From the NCBI RefSeq assembly GCF_003386795.1, contig NZ_QTUC01000001.1:3038001-3102000 (forward strand): a DNA stretch of 64,000 nt, given 5' to 3'. The notes beneath the pieces are model-generated. The model made no database searches. It was not told the origin of the DNA and saw only the letters and a program-made list of their open reading frames with translations. The stretch comes from Thermasporomyces composti (GTDB lineage: Bacteria; Actinomycetota; Actinomycetes; Propionibacteriales; Actinopolymorphaceae). A program made the translations under genes and the position numbers. Below are positions 42,964 through 52,464 of this stretch, in pieces. How positions within the stretch are numbered: position 1 is the first letter of the stretch; every line of letters begins with the position of its first letter.

Positions 42964-44781
42964 ATGCCGCCCACGTTTCCCGGTAGTTCCCGACGTGATT
43001 TCCTGAAGTTGGCCGGAATCAGCTCCGCTGCCATCGCGCTGTCCGCCTGCGGCACACCGGAGCTGCCACCGACGCCGGAGGGGTCCGGCTCCCCGACACC
43101 GGAGCGCGAGGTGCCTCGGGGGAATCCACGCAAGATCCCACGCGAAAAGACGTTGATGCTGGCTTTCGGGGACGGCTCGGACGTCGGCATCTGCAACCCC
43201 TACGCGTCTGGCTTCAACCACCAGCGGGGCATGGCGGCGATGCTGGAGCCGCTGTACTTCTATTCCACGTTCACGGGAGAGACGATTCCGTGGCTCGCCG
43301 ACGGCGACCCTGTCTATGCCGACGACTACATGAGCGTCACGATCAAGACGCGATCGGACGCCTACTGGAGCGACGGCACCCCGTTCGGGGCGAAGGACGT
43401 CGCCTTCACGCTCACCATGCTGAAGGACGAGAAGAACGCCGCGATGACCTACTCGGCGGACATCCGGGAGTGGGTCAAGAGCGCGGAGGCGACGGACGAG
43501 CACACGGTGACGATCACGTTCACCAAGCCGGCGCCGCGCTTCGTCTTCGACTACCTGTACTTCAAGAACGACCTGGGCATCTTCCTCGTCCCCGAGCACA
43601 TCTTCTCCAAGGAGAAGAACCAGTACGGCTTCCTGTTCTACGACCCCGCGAAGAAGTGGCCGGTGGTCACGGGGCCCTACCAGGTGGTCGACTGGACGGT
43701 GCAACGGCGGCTCCTCGACCGACGGGACGACTGGTGGGCGGTCAAGGCGGGACTCGCTGAGCTTCCCGGACCGGAACGCATCATCGTCGTGCCGTTCACC
43801 GACCCCACGAACATCGCCCAGCAGCTCATCAACGACGAGCTGGACTCCTCGCTCGACCTCAGACCGCCGGTCATCAAGCAGGTGGTCGAGCAGAACCCGA
43901 AGATCATCGCCTGGAGCGGGCGCGAGGAGCCGTACGGGTACGTCGACTGGTGGCCGCAGTCGCTGTTCTTCAACTGCGCTGTCAAGCCCTACGACGACCC
44001 TGACATCCGGCGAGCGGTCAACCACGCGATCGACCGTCAGCAGCTGGTCGAGATCGGCTACGAGGGCGCCGGGATCACGTCCGAGCTGCCGTTCCCGGAC
44101 TTCCCGCCTCTGCGGAAGTACCTCGACGCGGTCAAGCCACTCCTCGAGAGGTACCCGACGAACGCCTACGACCTGGGCGAGGTCGAGCGGATCATGACCA
44201 GCAAGGGATACACCCGCGACGCCGAGAACCTGTGGGTCGACGAGAAGGGTGCCAGGGTGGACGCCACCATCTACGGCATCGTCGACCTCGTCAACGACTA
44301 CGGCGCGATCCTCGCCGAGCAGCTGCGTGCCGCCGGGTTCGACGCGTCCCTGCAGACGCCGTCCGACTCCTACACACGCATGGCTGACGGGTCGGCGAAG
44401 CTGTTCCTGTTCGGCTTCGCCGGAGCCATCGCGGACCCGTACCCTTCGCTGGAGCTCATGCACTCCCGGCACTACTCCAAGGTCGGTGAGGCGGGCGACA
44501 TCAGCAGCCGCTGGCGCAACGAGGAGTTCGACAGGACCGTCGAGCAGATGGCCTCCCTGCCGGTCGACGACCCACAGGAGCTCCCACTGTTCCTCCAGGC
44601 GATGGAGATCTACCTACGGGAGCTGCCGCACACGCCTCTGGTGCAGTGGCTCCACCGGATTCCCTACAACACCAGGTACTGGACCGGCTGGCCGACCGCT
44701 GACGACCCGTACCTGCCCGGCGCGTTCTGGTTCAAGACGTTCGCGTTGGAGCTCACCCGCCTCAAGCCCGCGTCCGGCTGA
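42964..44781 (+). CDS. ABC importer substrate-binding lipoprotein, family 5 (Opp/Dpp type)
   Basis: 605 aa. N-terminus is both twin-arginine (SSRRDFLKLAG) and lipobox (LSAC, Cys29), giving a folded, lipid-anchored extracellular protein. SBP_bac_5 features follow: NPYASGFNHQRGMAAMLEPLYFY, KTRSDAYWSDGTPFGAKDVAFTL, VVTGPYQVV and DDPDIRRAVNHAIDRQQLVEIGYEGAG. Family 5 proteins bind peptides or, in many biomass degraders, oligosaccharides. The divergent exported pectate-lyase-like gene favours oligosaccharides here. First gene of a five-gene operon with two permeases and two ATPases. Confidence 0.92.
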   Translation: MPPTFPGSSRRDFLKLAGISSAAIALSACGTPELPPTPEGSGSPTPEREVPRGNPRKIPREKTLMLAFGDGSDVGICNPYASGFNHQRGMAAMLEPLYFYSTFTGETIPWLADGDPVYADDYMSVTIKTRSDAYWSDGTPFGAKDVAFTLTMLKDEKNAAMTYSADIREWVKSAEATDEHTVTITFTKPAPRFVFDYLYFKNDLGIFLVPEHIFSKEKNQYGFLFYDPAKKWPVVTGPYQVVDWTVQRRLLDRRDDWWAVKAGLAELPGPERIIVVPFTDPTNIAQQLINDELDSSLDLRPPVIKQVVEQNPKIIAWSGREEPYGYVDWWPQSLFFNCAVKPYDDPDIRRAVNHAIDRQQLVEIGYEGAGITSELPFPDFPPLRKYLDAVKPLLERYPTNAYDLGEVERIMTSKGYTRDAENLWVDEKGARVDATIYGIVDLVNDYGAILAEQLRAAGFDASLQTPSDSYTRMADGSAKLFLFGFAGAIADPYPSLELMHSRHYSKVGEAGDISSRWRNEEFDRTVEQMASLPVDDPQELPLFLQAMEIYLRELPHTPLVQWLHRIPYNTRYWTGWPTADDPYLPGAFWFKTFALELTRLKPASG

Positions 44782-44818
44782 TCGGCGGCGACGGACCGGA
44801 CCAGGGAGGGGTGGTCGA

Positions 44819-45826
44819 GTGATCTCCAGGCGGTACCTCGTCAGGCGGATCCTGCTGCTGGTCACGGTGATGTGGACGGCGGCCAGCATCAACTTCTTCA
44901 TTCCCAAGCTCAGTCCACGCGACCCGATCAGGGAACGGCTGATGCTGGCCGCCACCCAGGGCGGCCGTAACCAGACCGGGCTGGAGGCCATGGTCGAGGC
45001 CTACAACCAGCAGTTCGGCCTCGACCAGCCGCTGTGGAAGCAGTACCTCACCGCCATGCTGAAGGTGGTGCGGTTCGACTACGGATACTCGATCTCGCAG
45101 TATCCGCGGACAGTCAACTCGATCATCAAGGACGCGCTGCCCTGGACGCTCGGCCTGGGGCTGATGTCGATCCTCATCGCGTTCGTCATCGGCACGCTGC
45201 TCGGTGCCCTGCTCGGCTGGCCGCGCTGTCCACGCTGGCTGCGCATCTTCGTGCCCGCCAGCATGCTGACCAGCGCCGTCCCAGCGTTCGTGCTCGGGTT
45301 CCTGCTGATCTACCTCTTCGCGTTCCAGCTCAAGATCTTCCCGCTGTCGGGGGCGTACTCGCGCACCGCGACGCCGGAATGGTCCCTCGAGTTCGCGCTC
45401 GACATCGCCAAGCACGCGTTCCTCCCCGCATGCGCCTTGGTGCTGTTCCAGCTCGGCGGCCAAGCCCTGCAGATGCGCAGCCTCATGGTCATGACCGTGG
45501 GGGAGGACTACATCACCTTCGCCGAGGCCAAAGGGCTGCGCCCGCGTCGCATCTTCGCGCGGTACGCGGTCCGCAACGCGATGCTGCCTCAGGTGACCGG
45601 CCTGGTGATGTCGCTCGGCACGTTCGTCTTCTCCACCGTGCTCGTCGAGACGCTCTTCGCGTATCCAGGTCTCGGCGGCTTGATCAACGGGTCGATCCAG
45701 GTGCTCGACTACAACCTGCTCTACGGCATCACGATGATCCTCGTCTTCGCCGTGTGCATCGCCACGCTCATCGTGGACCTGATCTATCCGTTGCTCGACC
45801 CGCGCATCCGGTACGAGAAGGGGTGA
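44819..45826 (+). CDS. ABC importer permease, DppB/OppB type
   Basis: 335 aa from GTG 44819 (GGGAGGGG 8 nt upstream). Six membrane segments; the N-terminal helix plus the long periplasmic loop (FGLDQPLWKQYLTAMLKVVRF) typical of OppB. The EAA loop near the C-terminal third reads ITFAEAKGLRPRRIFARYAVRNAMLP, which contacts the ATPase subunits. LFAYPGLGGLINGSI follows, as usual. Works with the 45833 permease to form the channel. Spacing to the next gene is 6 bp. Confidence 0.93.
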   Translation: MISRRYLVRRILLLVTVMWTAASINFFIPKLSPRDPIRERLMLAATQGGRNQTGLEAMVEAYNQQFGLDQPLWKQYLTAMLKVVRFDYGYSISQYPRTVNSIIKDALPWTLGLGLMSILIAFVIGTLLGALLGWPRCPRWLRIFVPASMLTSAVPAFVLGFLLIYLFAFQLKIFPLSGAYSRTATPEWSLEFALDIAKHAFLPACALVLFQLGGQALQMRSLMVMTVGEDYITFAEAKGLRPRRIFARYAVRNAMLPQVTGLVMSLGTFVFSTVLVETLFAYPGLGGLINGSIQVLDYNLLYGITMILVFAVCIATLIVDLIYPLLDPRIRYEKG

Positions 45827-45832
45827 GGAGCG

Positions 45833-46744
45833 ATGGTCGCCACGGCGTCCCAGACGGCCACGATGCTCACGCCACGTTCCCGGGTGGGGCGAGCCACGTC
45901 GGTTCTCCGGTACCTGCGGCGGAATCCCTTGCTGGTGATCGGGCTCGCGATGTTCGTCGGCCTGATCCTCTTCGCCACCGTGGGGACGTTCTTCATCGAC
46001 CCCGCCAAGGACCCCTACCCCCTCGCGGGCCCGGCGAGCAAGCCGCCGTCGGCTGAGCACTGGTTCGGTACCGACGCGCAGGGACGTGACCTCTTCGCGG
46101 TCATGGTGGTGGGAACCCGCCTGAGCCTGAAGATCGGACTGCTCGCCGGGTCGATCGGGCTGGCGATCGGCATCGTGCTGGGTCTGGTGTCGGCGTTCTA
46201 CGGCGGTTGGCTGGACAGCGTGATCCGCTGGATCGTCGACGTGATGTTCACCATCCCCAGCTTCCTCGTCATGGTGGTCATCGCGTCGCTGCTGCGCCAG
46301 TACATCTCCATCGAGAACATGGCGCTCATCCTCGCCGCGTTCGCCTGGCCGGGGCCGACGCGTGCGATCCGAGCCCAGGTGCTGTCGCTGCGCGAGCGGG
46401 AGTTCATCCGACTGGCCCGTCTGTCGGGGATGCGCGGGCCGGAGATCATCGTCCGGGAGCTGTTGCCGAACCTGACGCCGTTCCTCCTGGCTGGCTTCGT
46501 GGCGGCGCTCATCGGGGCCGTCTACGCCGCGCTCGGCCTGGAGATGCTCGGTCTCGGCTCTCAGCGAGAGCCCACCCTGGGCATGACGTTCTTCTGGATG
46601 CAGAGGTTCTCCGCGCTGCTGCGCAACCTCTGGTGGTGGTGGGGCATCCCGATCGCGATCATCTGCGTGCTGATCCTCTCCTTGTACTTCATCTCCTTCT
46701 CGTTGGACGAGTGGGCGAACCCGCGGTCTCGGAGGTCGCGATGA
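45833..46744 (+). CDS. ABC importer permease, DppC/OppC type
   Basis: 303 aa. N-terminal cytoplasmic arm, first helix (LLVIGLAMFVGLILFATVG), then the OppC motif HWFGTDAQGRDLFAVMVVGTRLSL. The EAA loop reads FIRLARLSGMRGPEIIVRELLPN. About six membrane helices; the family ending LSLYFISFSLDEWANPR is present. Its TGA overlaps the ATG of the next gene by ATGA (46741-46744). Confidence 0.93.
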   Translation: MVATASQTATMLTPRSRVGRATSVLRYLRRNPLLVIGLAMFVGLILFATVGTFFIDPAKDPYPLAGPASKPPSAEHWFGTDAQGRDLFAVMVVGTRLSLKIGLLAGSIGLAIGIVLGLVSAFYGGWLDSVIRWIVDVMFTIPSFLVMVVIASLLRQYISIENMALILAAFAWPGPTRAIRAQVLSLREREFIRLARLSGMRGPEIIVRELLPNLTPFLLAGFVAALIGAVYAALGLEMLGLGSQREPTLGMTFFWMQRFSALLRNLWWWWGIPIAIICVLILSLYFISFSLDEWANPRSRRSR

Positions 46745-47766
46745 CGAGTACCTCGACCGCGCCGCGGACGGACCGAGCGGCCGGCACCGGCGAGCCGGTT
46801 CTCTCGGTGCGCGACCTTCGGGTCGAGTACCACACCGACGCCGGCGCCGTCCGGGCCGTCAACGGCGTGAGCTTCGACCTCATGCCGGGCGAGAAGCTCG
46901 GGCTGGTCGGCGAGTCCGGCTCGGGGAAGTCGACGATCGCGCTCGCGCTCATGCGCATGATCAAGGAGCCGGGCCGCATCGCCGGCGGGCAGATCCTCCT
47001 CCACGGACGTGACATCCTCCGGCTGCCCGAGAAGGAGATGCGTCAGGTCCGCGCCGCTGAGATCAGCATGATTCCCCAGGGCGCCATGAACTCCCTCAAC
47101 CCGGTGGCGCGGATCGAGGACCAGATCGTCGACACGTTGGAGGACCACTCGCCCAAGCGAGTCGCCAAGAAGGAGCTCCTCGAGAAGGCCCACGCCGCTC
47201 TCGAGTCGGTCGGGCTCCGACGGGAGGTGGGGCGGATGTATCCGCACCAGCTCTCCGGCGGCATGAAGCAGCGCGTGTGCATCGCGATCGCGGTGGCGAT
47301 GGAGCCGAAGGTGCTGATCGCGGACGAGCCCACGTCCGCGCTCGACGTCGTCGTCCAACGTCAGGTGATGGGGACGCTGCTGCGCCTGCAGGAGGAGCTC
47401 GGCGTCGCGGTCGTCCTCATCGGTCACGACATGGGCCTGATGGCCCAGTCGGTCGACCGCCTCGCGGTGATGTACGCGGGGAAGCTCGCCGAGGTGTCCC
47501 CGATCCGGGAGATCTTCGACGACCCGCTCCACCCCTACACCGATCTGCTCATCGACAGCCTGCCGAAGCTGGAGCGCCGGGGCACGTTCCGCGGAATCCC
47601 GGGCCTGCCGCCGTCGCTGCACTCGCTGCCGCCTGGGTGCCTGTTCCATCCACGGTGCCCCAAGGCCATGGACATCTGCGCCGAGCAGGTGCCGCCGTAT
47701 CGGGAGCATCGCCCCAACCGGTTCGTCGCCTGTCACTTGCACGAGGAGGGCCATGCCACCGCGTGA
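46741..47766 (+). CDS. ABC importer ATP-binding protein, DppD/OppD type
   Basis: 341 aa from ATG 46741, overlapping the permease stop. Walker A GESGSGKST, Q-loop MIPQGAMNSLNP, signature LSGGMKQRVCIAIA, Walker B VLIADEPTSALD, switch His in IGHDMG. C-terminal oligopeptide-transporter extension with a Cys cluster (CLFHPRCPKAMDICAEQ) that in this family can bind an iron-sulfur cluster. It overlaps the following ATPase gene by 14 bp. Confidence 0.94.
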   Translation: MTSTSTAPRTDRAAGTGEPVLSVRDLRVEYHTDAGAVRAVNGVSFDLMPGEKLGLVGESGSGKSTIALALMRMIKEPGRIAGGQILLHGRDILRLPEKEMRQVRAAEISMIPQGAMNSLNPVARIEDQIVDTLEDHSPKRVAKKELLEKAHAALESVGLRREVGRMYPHQLSGGMKQRVCIAIAVAMEPKVLIADEPTSALDVVVQRQVMGTLLRLQEELGVAVVLIGHDMGLMAQSVDRLAVMYAGKLAEVSPIREIFDDPLHPYTDLLIDSLPKLERRGTFRGIPGLPPSLHSLPPGCLFHPRCPKAMDICAEQVPPYREHRPNRFVACHLHEEGHATA

Positions 47767-48832
47767 CGAGACCGCCCGCGAGGGCGGCGGTGACGCCACC
47801 CCGCTGATGGAGCTGCGCAACGTCAGCAAGGTCTACGGCGGCGGTGTTCTCTCGCGTACGGCGACAGTCGCGCTGGACGATGTGTCGCTGACCATTCCCG
47901 GGGACAGCCCGCAGATCTTGTCCGTCGTCGGGGAGAGTGGAAGCGGCAAGACCACCTTGGCGTCCCTGCTGTTGGGGTTCATCAGCCCGACGAGCGGCAC
48001 GGTGTTGTATCGAGGATCGGACCTCAGCCGGTTGCGCGGCGCTCGGCTGCGCGAGTTCCGACGAGACGTCCAGGCGGTCTTCCAGGACCCGTTCGCGGTC
48101 TTCAACCCGTTCTACAAGGTCGACCACGTGCTCACGGTGCCTCTGCAGAAGTTCCGTCTCGGCCGGTCGAAAGCGGAACGGCAGGAGCTCATGGTGAACG
48201 CGTTGGAGGCTGTGGGCTTGCGTCCGGACGAGACGCTCGGTCGCTATCCCCACCAGCTGTCCGGCGGGCAGCGTCAGCGGATCATCGTGGCGCGAGCGTT
48301 GATGCTGCGGCCCAAGCTGATCGTCGCCGACGAGCCGGTGTCCATGGTCGACGCCTCACTGCGCGCGACGATCCTGGAGAGCCTGCGCACGGTCAACCAG
48401 ACCCTGAAGGTGCCCATCCTCTACATCACGCACGACCTCGGCACCGCGTACCACGTGAGTGACCACATCGTCGTGATGTACCGGGGTGGCATCGTGGAGG
48501 CCGGTGACGTCGAGGACGTCATCACCGCGCCGAAGCACCCCTACACCCGCATGCTCATCGACTCCATCCCCTGGCCGGACCCTCGCCGGCGCTGGGGCTC
48601 GGAGGAGACCGGCGCCAGGAACGGCGTCGAGGTGCCGGAGGACCACCAGGGGTGCCGGTTCGCCGAGCGATGCCCTGCGGCCATGCCGCGGTGTACACAG
48701 GCGCAGCCGCCGACGTACCTCGCGGCGTCCGGCCACGCCGTCAGTTGCTACCTGTACGACGAGAAGCCGACCCTGCCGAAGGAGCGGCTCAGCGCCCTAC
48801 TGACCCAGCACAGCTCACTCACGTCGGCGTGA
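47753..48832 (+). CDS. ABC importer ATP-binding protein, DppF/OppF type
   Basis: 359 aa starting inside the preceding gene (14-bp overlap). Walker A GESGSGKTT, Q-loop AVFQDPFAVFNPFY, signature LSGGQRQRIIVARA, Walker B LIVADEPVSMVDASLR, switch His in ITHDLG. The DASLR pattern and C-terminal Cys motif (CRFAERCPAAMPRC) are typical of OppF. Completes the importer; the operon ends here without a strong hairpin. Confidence 0.94.
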   Translation: MPPRDETAREGGGDATPLMELRNVSKVYGGGVLSRTATVALDDVSLTIPGDSPQILSVVGESGSGKTTLASLLLGFISPTSGTVLYRGSDLSRLRGARLREFRRDVQAVFQDPFAVFNPFYKVDHVLTVPLQKFRLGRSKAERQELMVNALEAVGLRPDETLGRYPHQLSGGQRQRIIVARALMLRPKLIVADEPVSMVDASLRATILESLRTVNQTLKVPILYITHDLGTAYHVSDHIVVMYRGGIVEAGDVEDVITAPKHPYTRMLIDSIPWPDPRRRWGSEETGARNGVEVPEDHQGCRFAERCPAAMPRCTQAQPPTYLAASGHAVSCYLYDEKPTLPKERLSALLTQHSSLTSA

Positions 48833-49139
48833 TCCCGCGACTATCGGGCGCGTGGTGACCCGGCGGCGTCCCGGCTCAGCGCGTGGCGCGACGAGGCTAC
48901 GCGGGGGACGAAAGATTCGGCAGACAGGCGAACACCCGCTCCCCGCGGAAAGCGGCCGCGACCTGGTCGCCGGTGCCGGACGTCGGGTAGCCGACCTCGA
49001 CCGCGCCGGTCATGGGGCGGGCCACCAACCGTCGTCACGAGCGTACGCACACTCCGTTACCGATGCGGCGGCCAGCGGTGCTCTGCAGGTCACGAGCGGT
49101 CCTCCGGCTCCACGACACCTCCCGGGGGAGCGGCATGCC
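48833..49139. other. 307-bp gap after the importer operon; possible 42-codon small gene
   Basis: No convincing hairpin or promoter. On the minus strand a short frame runs from 49025 (GTG; ATG at 49013) to a TAG at 48897-48899, encoding about 42 residues that read protein-like (TGAVEVGYP, QVAAAFRGERVFACLPN). It lacks a ribosome-binding site and I cannot place it in a family, so it may be a small gene, a remnant or chance. Confidence 0.35.
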
Positions 49140-49907
49140 ATGATCACGGCGACGTTCCGAGCGACTGGGAAGGAGCGACGCCGAGCCATGATGTGGCGGA
49201 CGCACGCCGCGACCGGCCTCGCAGCCGGGTCCGGACTCCTCGCCGTCCTGCCGATCGACGGGGTGGCCGACCAGCTGTCCTTCGTGGCGGCGTGTGCCGG
49301 CGCGGCGTTGGTGCCCGACTGGGACCACCGCTCCTCGTCGGTCACCGTCATGTGGGGGCCGCTGTCCCGTGCGGTGCACCGGGTGGTGCGGGTGCTCTTC
49401 CGTGGCCACCGCGGTGGGACGCACGACTGGCTGGTCGCGCCACCGCTGTTCGCCGGTCTCGCCTGGTTGGCCTCGCTGCATCCGGTCTCGACGGGTGTGG
49501 CGGTGGCCATCGCGGTGGGGGCGACCCTGCGCGCGCTGGCGTTCGTCATTCCCGGCGACAACGAGCGGTACTGGCTGGCGAACCTCGTCGTCTCGGCCGT
49601 CGTCGGGTACGCCTCCGCCCGCTACGCCGCGTACCCGTGGTGGCTGCCGCTGGCGTTCGGGCTGGGAGTGCTCGTGCACATCGTCGGTGACGCGGTGACC
49701 AAGACCGCCGTGCCGCGCCCCTTCTCCTGGATCGACGGCCGAGACCGGGGCGACAACTACGACGGCGGCCCGTTGACCACCGGCGCCTGGTACGAGTCAC
49801 GGGTGATCTTCCCCGCGCTGCTCGTCGTCACGGCGATCGGCCTCTACGCGGGGGTTCCCCCCATCGCGAACGCCGTGTCCGCCGTCATCTCCCTCGCGGG
49901 CGGCTGA
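49140..49907 (+). CDS. YdjM/DUF457-type membrane-bound metal-dependent hydrolase
   Basis: 255 aa from ATG 49140 (GGGGGAG 9 nt upstream). ATG 49188 (MMWRTHAATG) is an equally family-like start, with GGAAGGAG at a longer spacing. Conserved His/Asp set: RTHAATGLAAG, VPDWDHRSSS, FRGHRGGTHDWL and LVHIVGDAVTK, surrounded by about five hydrophobic helices. This matches the LexA-regulated, inner-membrane putative hydrolase family (YdjM). The reaction is not known; the conserved residues suggest a metal site at the membrane. It stands alone between the importer operon and a divergent region. Confidence 0.8.
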   Translation: MITATFRATGKERRRAMMWRTHAATGLAAGSGLLAVLPIDGVADQLSFVAACAGAALVPDWDHRSSSVTVMWGPLSRAVHRVVRVLFRGHRGGTHDWLVAPPLFAGLAWLASLHPVSTGVAVAIAVGATLRALAFVIPGDNERYWLANLVVSAVVGYASARYAAYPWWLPLAFGLGVLVHIVGDAVTKTAVPRPFSWIDGRDRGDNYDGGPLTTGAWYESRVIFPALLVVTAIGLYAGVPPIANAVSAVISLAGG

Positions 49908-49978
49908 CCCTCGCCCGACGCGGGGGCCTGGTCGAGCCGGCACCCGGCCTCGAGCCGGCATCCGTCGGTCGCCGCGGC

Positions 49979-51043
49979 TCAAGGCTCGCAACGGTGGTGT
50001 CGTCGCAGCACAGGTTCGGCGCGGCCCGAGGCGGCGGACCGGTAGGCGGCGTCGAGGAACGCGACCGTGGCGGCGGCGTCCCGACCAGGTGCGTGGTTGG
50101 GGCCGCGGCCGGCGATGAGGTCGGCGAAGGCGCGCGCCGGCGCCTCGGCCGGGTACGCCGGTTCGCCCTCGTCGAGAGCACGCTCGACGACGGCGCCGTC
50201 GTTGCGGTGCAGAACAGCCCTGGCGCCGAGGAGGTCCTGCTCGACGACGCCGTCGGTGCCGAAGTACTGGATCCGCTGCCGTGGCGGCTGATGGCCGAGC
50301 GCGGTTCCTGTAGACGTGACGGTGCCCAGGCCGCCCCCGGCGAAACGGAACGCCATGACGTCGACGACGTCGACGTCACAGCCCCGGTTGTCCATGTAGC
50401 AGAAGACCTCCTCGACCTCGCGGCCGGTCGCCCACAGGACCGTCCCCATGAGGTGGGTGACCTGGGTGTGGCCCTGGCCGCCACCCGACAGCCGCGGGTC
50501 CGCGTACGTCGTGGGATGTGGAGTCGCGGGGTCGGCGGAGTCGTCCCCACCGGCGAAGAGCGTCAGCGTCGACGAGGTGAACTGCGCGGCCACGCACACG
50601 AGCGAACCGATCCGCTCCCGGACGGCGTGCCGGACGAACTGGGCGGCTCGGGTGTAGTGATAGGTGTAGCCGACGCTGAGGTGGAGGCCGTTCGCCTCCG
50701 CCCTCTCGACGAGTTCCCAAGCCTCGGCGGCCGTCGTGGTGAGGGGTTTCTCCACGAACACGTGGACGCCGGCGTCCAGTGCCGTCCGAGCGAGCGCGTA
50801 GTGGGTGGTGTGCGGAGTGGCCACGACCACGCCGTCGATGTGCGTCGCGGCGAGCGCGCTGGGGAGATCCGTCGCTGTCACCGGGACGCCGAACCGCTCC
50901 GCCGCGGCGCGAGCGCGCTCGGGCCGGGTATCGCAGACGGCGACGAGCTCCGCGCCGTCGTAGCTCGCCAACGAGGGCAGGTGCCGGGTCGTCGCCCACC
51001 AGCCCGCGCCGACGACGGCGATGCGCGGCCTCCGGCTGGTCAT
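49979..51043 (-). CDS. Gfo/Idh/MocA-family oxidoreductase
   Basis: 354 aa. Rossmann domain starting RIAVVGAGWWATTRHLPSL, with GVVVATPHTTHYALA and the catalytic Lys of FVEKPLTTT. The C-terminal alpha/beta domain has HPTTYADPRLSGGGQGHTQVTHLM. Members are NAD(P)-dependent dehydrogenases of sugars, inositols and their derivatives. Its ATG overlaps the TGA of the L-rhamnonate dehydratase-like gene (51040-51043), so both are made together. It could be the sugar or keto-acid dehydrogenase of the same acid-sugar route. Confidence 0.9.
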   Translation of the reverse strand: MTSRRPRIAVVGAGWWATTRHLPSLASYDGAELVAVCDTRPERARAAAERFGVPVTATDLPSALAATHIDGVVVATPHTTHYALARTALDAGVHVFVEKPLTTTAAEAWELVERAEANGLHLSVGYTYHYTRAAQFVRHAVRERIGSLVCVAAQFTSSTLTLFAGGDDSADPATPHPTTYADPRLSGGGQGHTQVTHLMGTVLWATGREVEEVFCYMDNRGCDVDVVDVMAFRFAGGGLGTVTSTGTALGHQPPRQRIQYFGTDGVVEQDLLGARAVLHRNDGAVVERALDEGEPAYPAEAPARAFADLIAGRGPNHAPGRDAAATVAFLDAAYRSAASGRAEPVLRRHHRCEP

Positions 51044-52293
51044 GGCGCCGTCCGAGGCGCTGGTACGGCCGGGACGAGCCGGATCTCCGGGTTGAGCGTG
51101 AGCCCGAACCCGGGCTTGTCGCTCACCGTGAGCCAGCCGTTCTCCGGCAGGTCCTCACCGAGCATGAGCGGCGCGTGCTGGGGCGCGAGGGCTTCGCCGT
51201 CGGGCGACAGGACCGGGAACTCGGCGAGTTCGCCATGGGGCTGGGTGACGACAAAGTGGTAGTTCGGCATGCCGCAGGTGTGGGGAATGACCTTGACGCC
51301 GTAGACGCGGGCCACGTCCGCGATGCGGAGCACCTCCGTCATCCCGCCGCACCAGCCGAGGTCGGGCTGGATGACGTCGACGCCGGCCTCGCAGAGCAAC
51401 TTGAACCCGGCCGCCGTGTACTCGTGCTCCCCGGTGTTGAGCGTCATCGTAGGCGGCATCCGGTCACGGATTCTGCGCAGCCCGGCGTAGTCGTCTGGGG
51501 GCAGCGGCTCCTCGATCCAGGTGAAGCCGAGGGGCGCCACCGCGTGGGCGAGGCGGACGGCGTAGTCGACGTCGAGCGCCATCCAGCAGTCGTACATGAG
51601 CGGGAAGTCGTCCGGCACGCTGGCCCGGGCCTGCTCGGCGATCTCGACATTGCGCCGGAACCCTTCCTCGCCCTCGCAGGGGGCGTAGACGAGCGGCAGC
51701 TTCGCGCCGGCGAACCCCAGCCGCGCGGCGAGCGCCGGCGACGGACCGGTGGCGTAGACCTGGACGGCGTCGCGGATCTTCCCGCCGATGAGCTCGTGCA
51801 CCGGCTCGCCCAGGACCTTGCCGTGCAGGTCCCAGATGGCCAGGTCGACCGCCGAGATGGCGTGGAGGACGAGCCCTTTGCGGCCGTAGCGCAGGGTGCT
51901 GGAGAACATCCGGTCCCAGATGCGTGTGTGGGCGCTCGCGCGCTCGCCGCGAACCAGCCGGGCCAGGTGCTGGTGGATGATGGCCGCAGCGGCGAGGCCG
52001 CTCGTGGTCGACAGACCGACCTCACCGGAGGCGGACTCCACCTCGACCACGACCGTGCCCCCGTCGTCGGCCCGGATGCCGGCGTCCCGGTTGTCGCGGA
52101 ACTCGGGGTACTTGGTCATGGGGTTGGCGACCTTGCCCCCGAGCCAATGCCTGGCCCGGTCGATCTGGGCGGGCGGTGAGCTGTGGGAACCCGACTCCGT
52201 CTCCTCAGTGGATCGCTCGGTTGGGTCGGCCGGATCCGATTCGTCGCTGGCGACGAACGAGACGCGGACGTCGACGATTTCGTCCTTGCGCAT
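51040..52293 (-). CDS. L-rhamnonate dehydratase-like enolase-superfamily enzyme
   Basis: 417 aa from ATG 52293 (GGGAAGAG upstream). Residues line up by eye with E. coli RhmD/YfaW: HWLGGKVANPMTKYPEF (RhmD has a near-equivalent), HAISAVDLAIWDLHGKVLG, VQVYATGPSPALA, MYDCWMALDVDYAVRLAHAVAP, WIEEPLPPDDYAG, NTGEHEYT, IQPDLGWCGG and VIPHTCGMPNYHF (His general base). The family dehydrates L-rhamnonate (or L-lyxonate/L-mannonate) to the 2-keto-3-deoxy acid. A 30-residue acidic N-terminal insert (SDESDPADPTERSTEETE) is unusual. The frame continues upstream through a methyltransferase remnant; I do not regard that as part of this protein. Confidence 0.85.
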   Translation of the reverse strand: MRKDEIVDVRVSFVASDESDPADPTERSTEETESGSHSSPPAQIDRARHWLGGKVANPMTKYPEFRDNRDAGIRADDGGTVVVEVESASGEVGLSTTSGLAAAAIIHQHLARLVRGERASAHTRIWDRMFSSTLRYGRKGLVLHAISAVDLAIWDLHGKVLGEPVHELIGGKIRDAVQVYATGPSPALAARLGFAGAKLPLVYAPCEGEEGFRRNVEIAEQARASVPDDFPLMYDCWMALDVDYAVRLAHAVAPLGFTWIEEPLPPDDYAGLRRIRDRMPPTMTLNTGEHEYTAAGFKLLCEAGVDVIQPDLGWCGGMTEVLRIADVARVYGVKVIPHTCGMPNYHFVVTQPHGELAEFPVLSPDGEALAPQHAPLMLGEDLPENGWLTVSDKPGFGLTLNPEIRLVPAVPAPRTAP

Positions 52294-52464
52294 GGCTCTT
52301 CCCGTGCGGTGGTGCGGCGTCGTTCGCGCTTGACTCGACGACGTGGGCGACTGCGCAAGGAGTCCTTGCCTCGACTCAGGCCGGCCCCTAGCGCTCGCGC
52401 TGGATGCTAACCGCCGTCGCCAGAGGGTGGTAGGTCTTCGGTTCCCAGCCTCCCGTGCTGGCAG

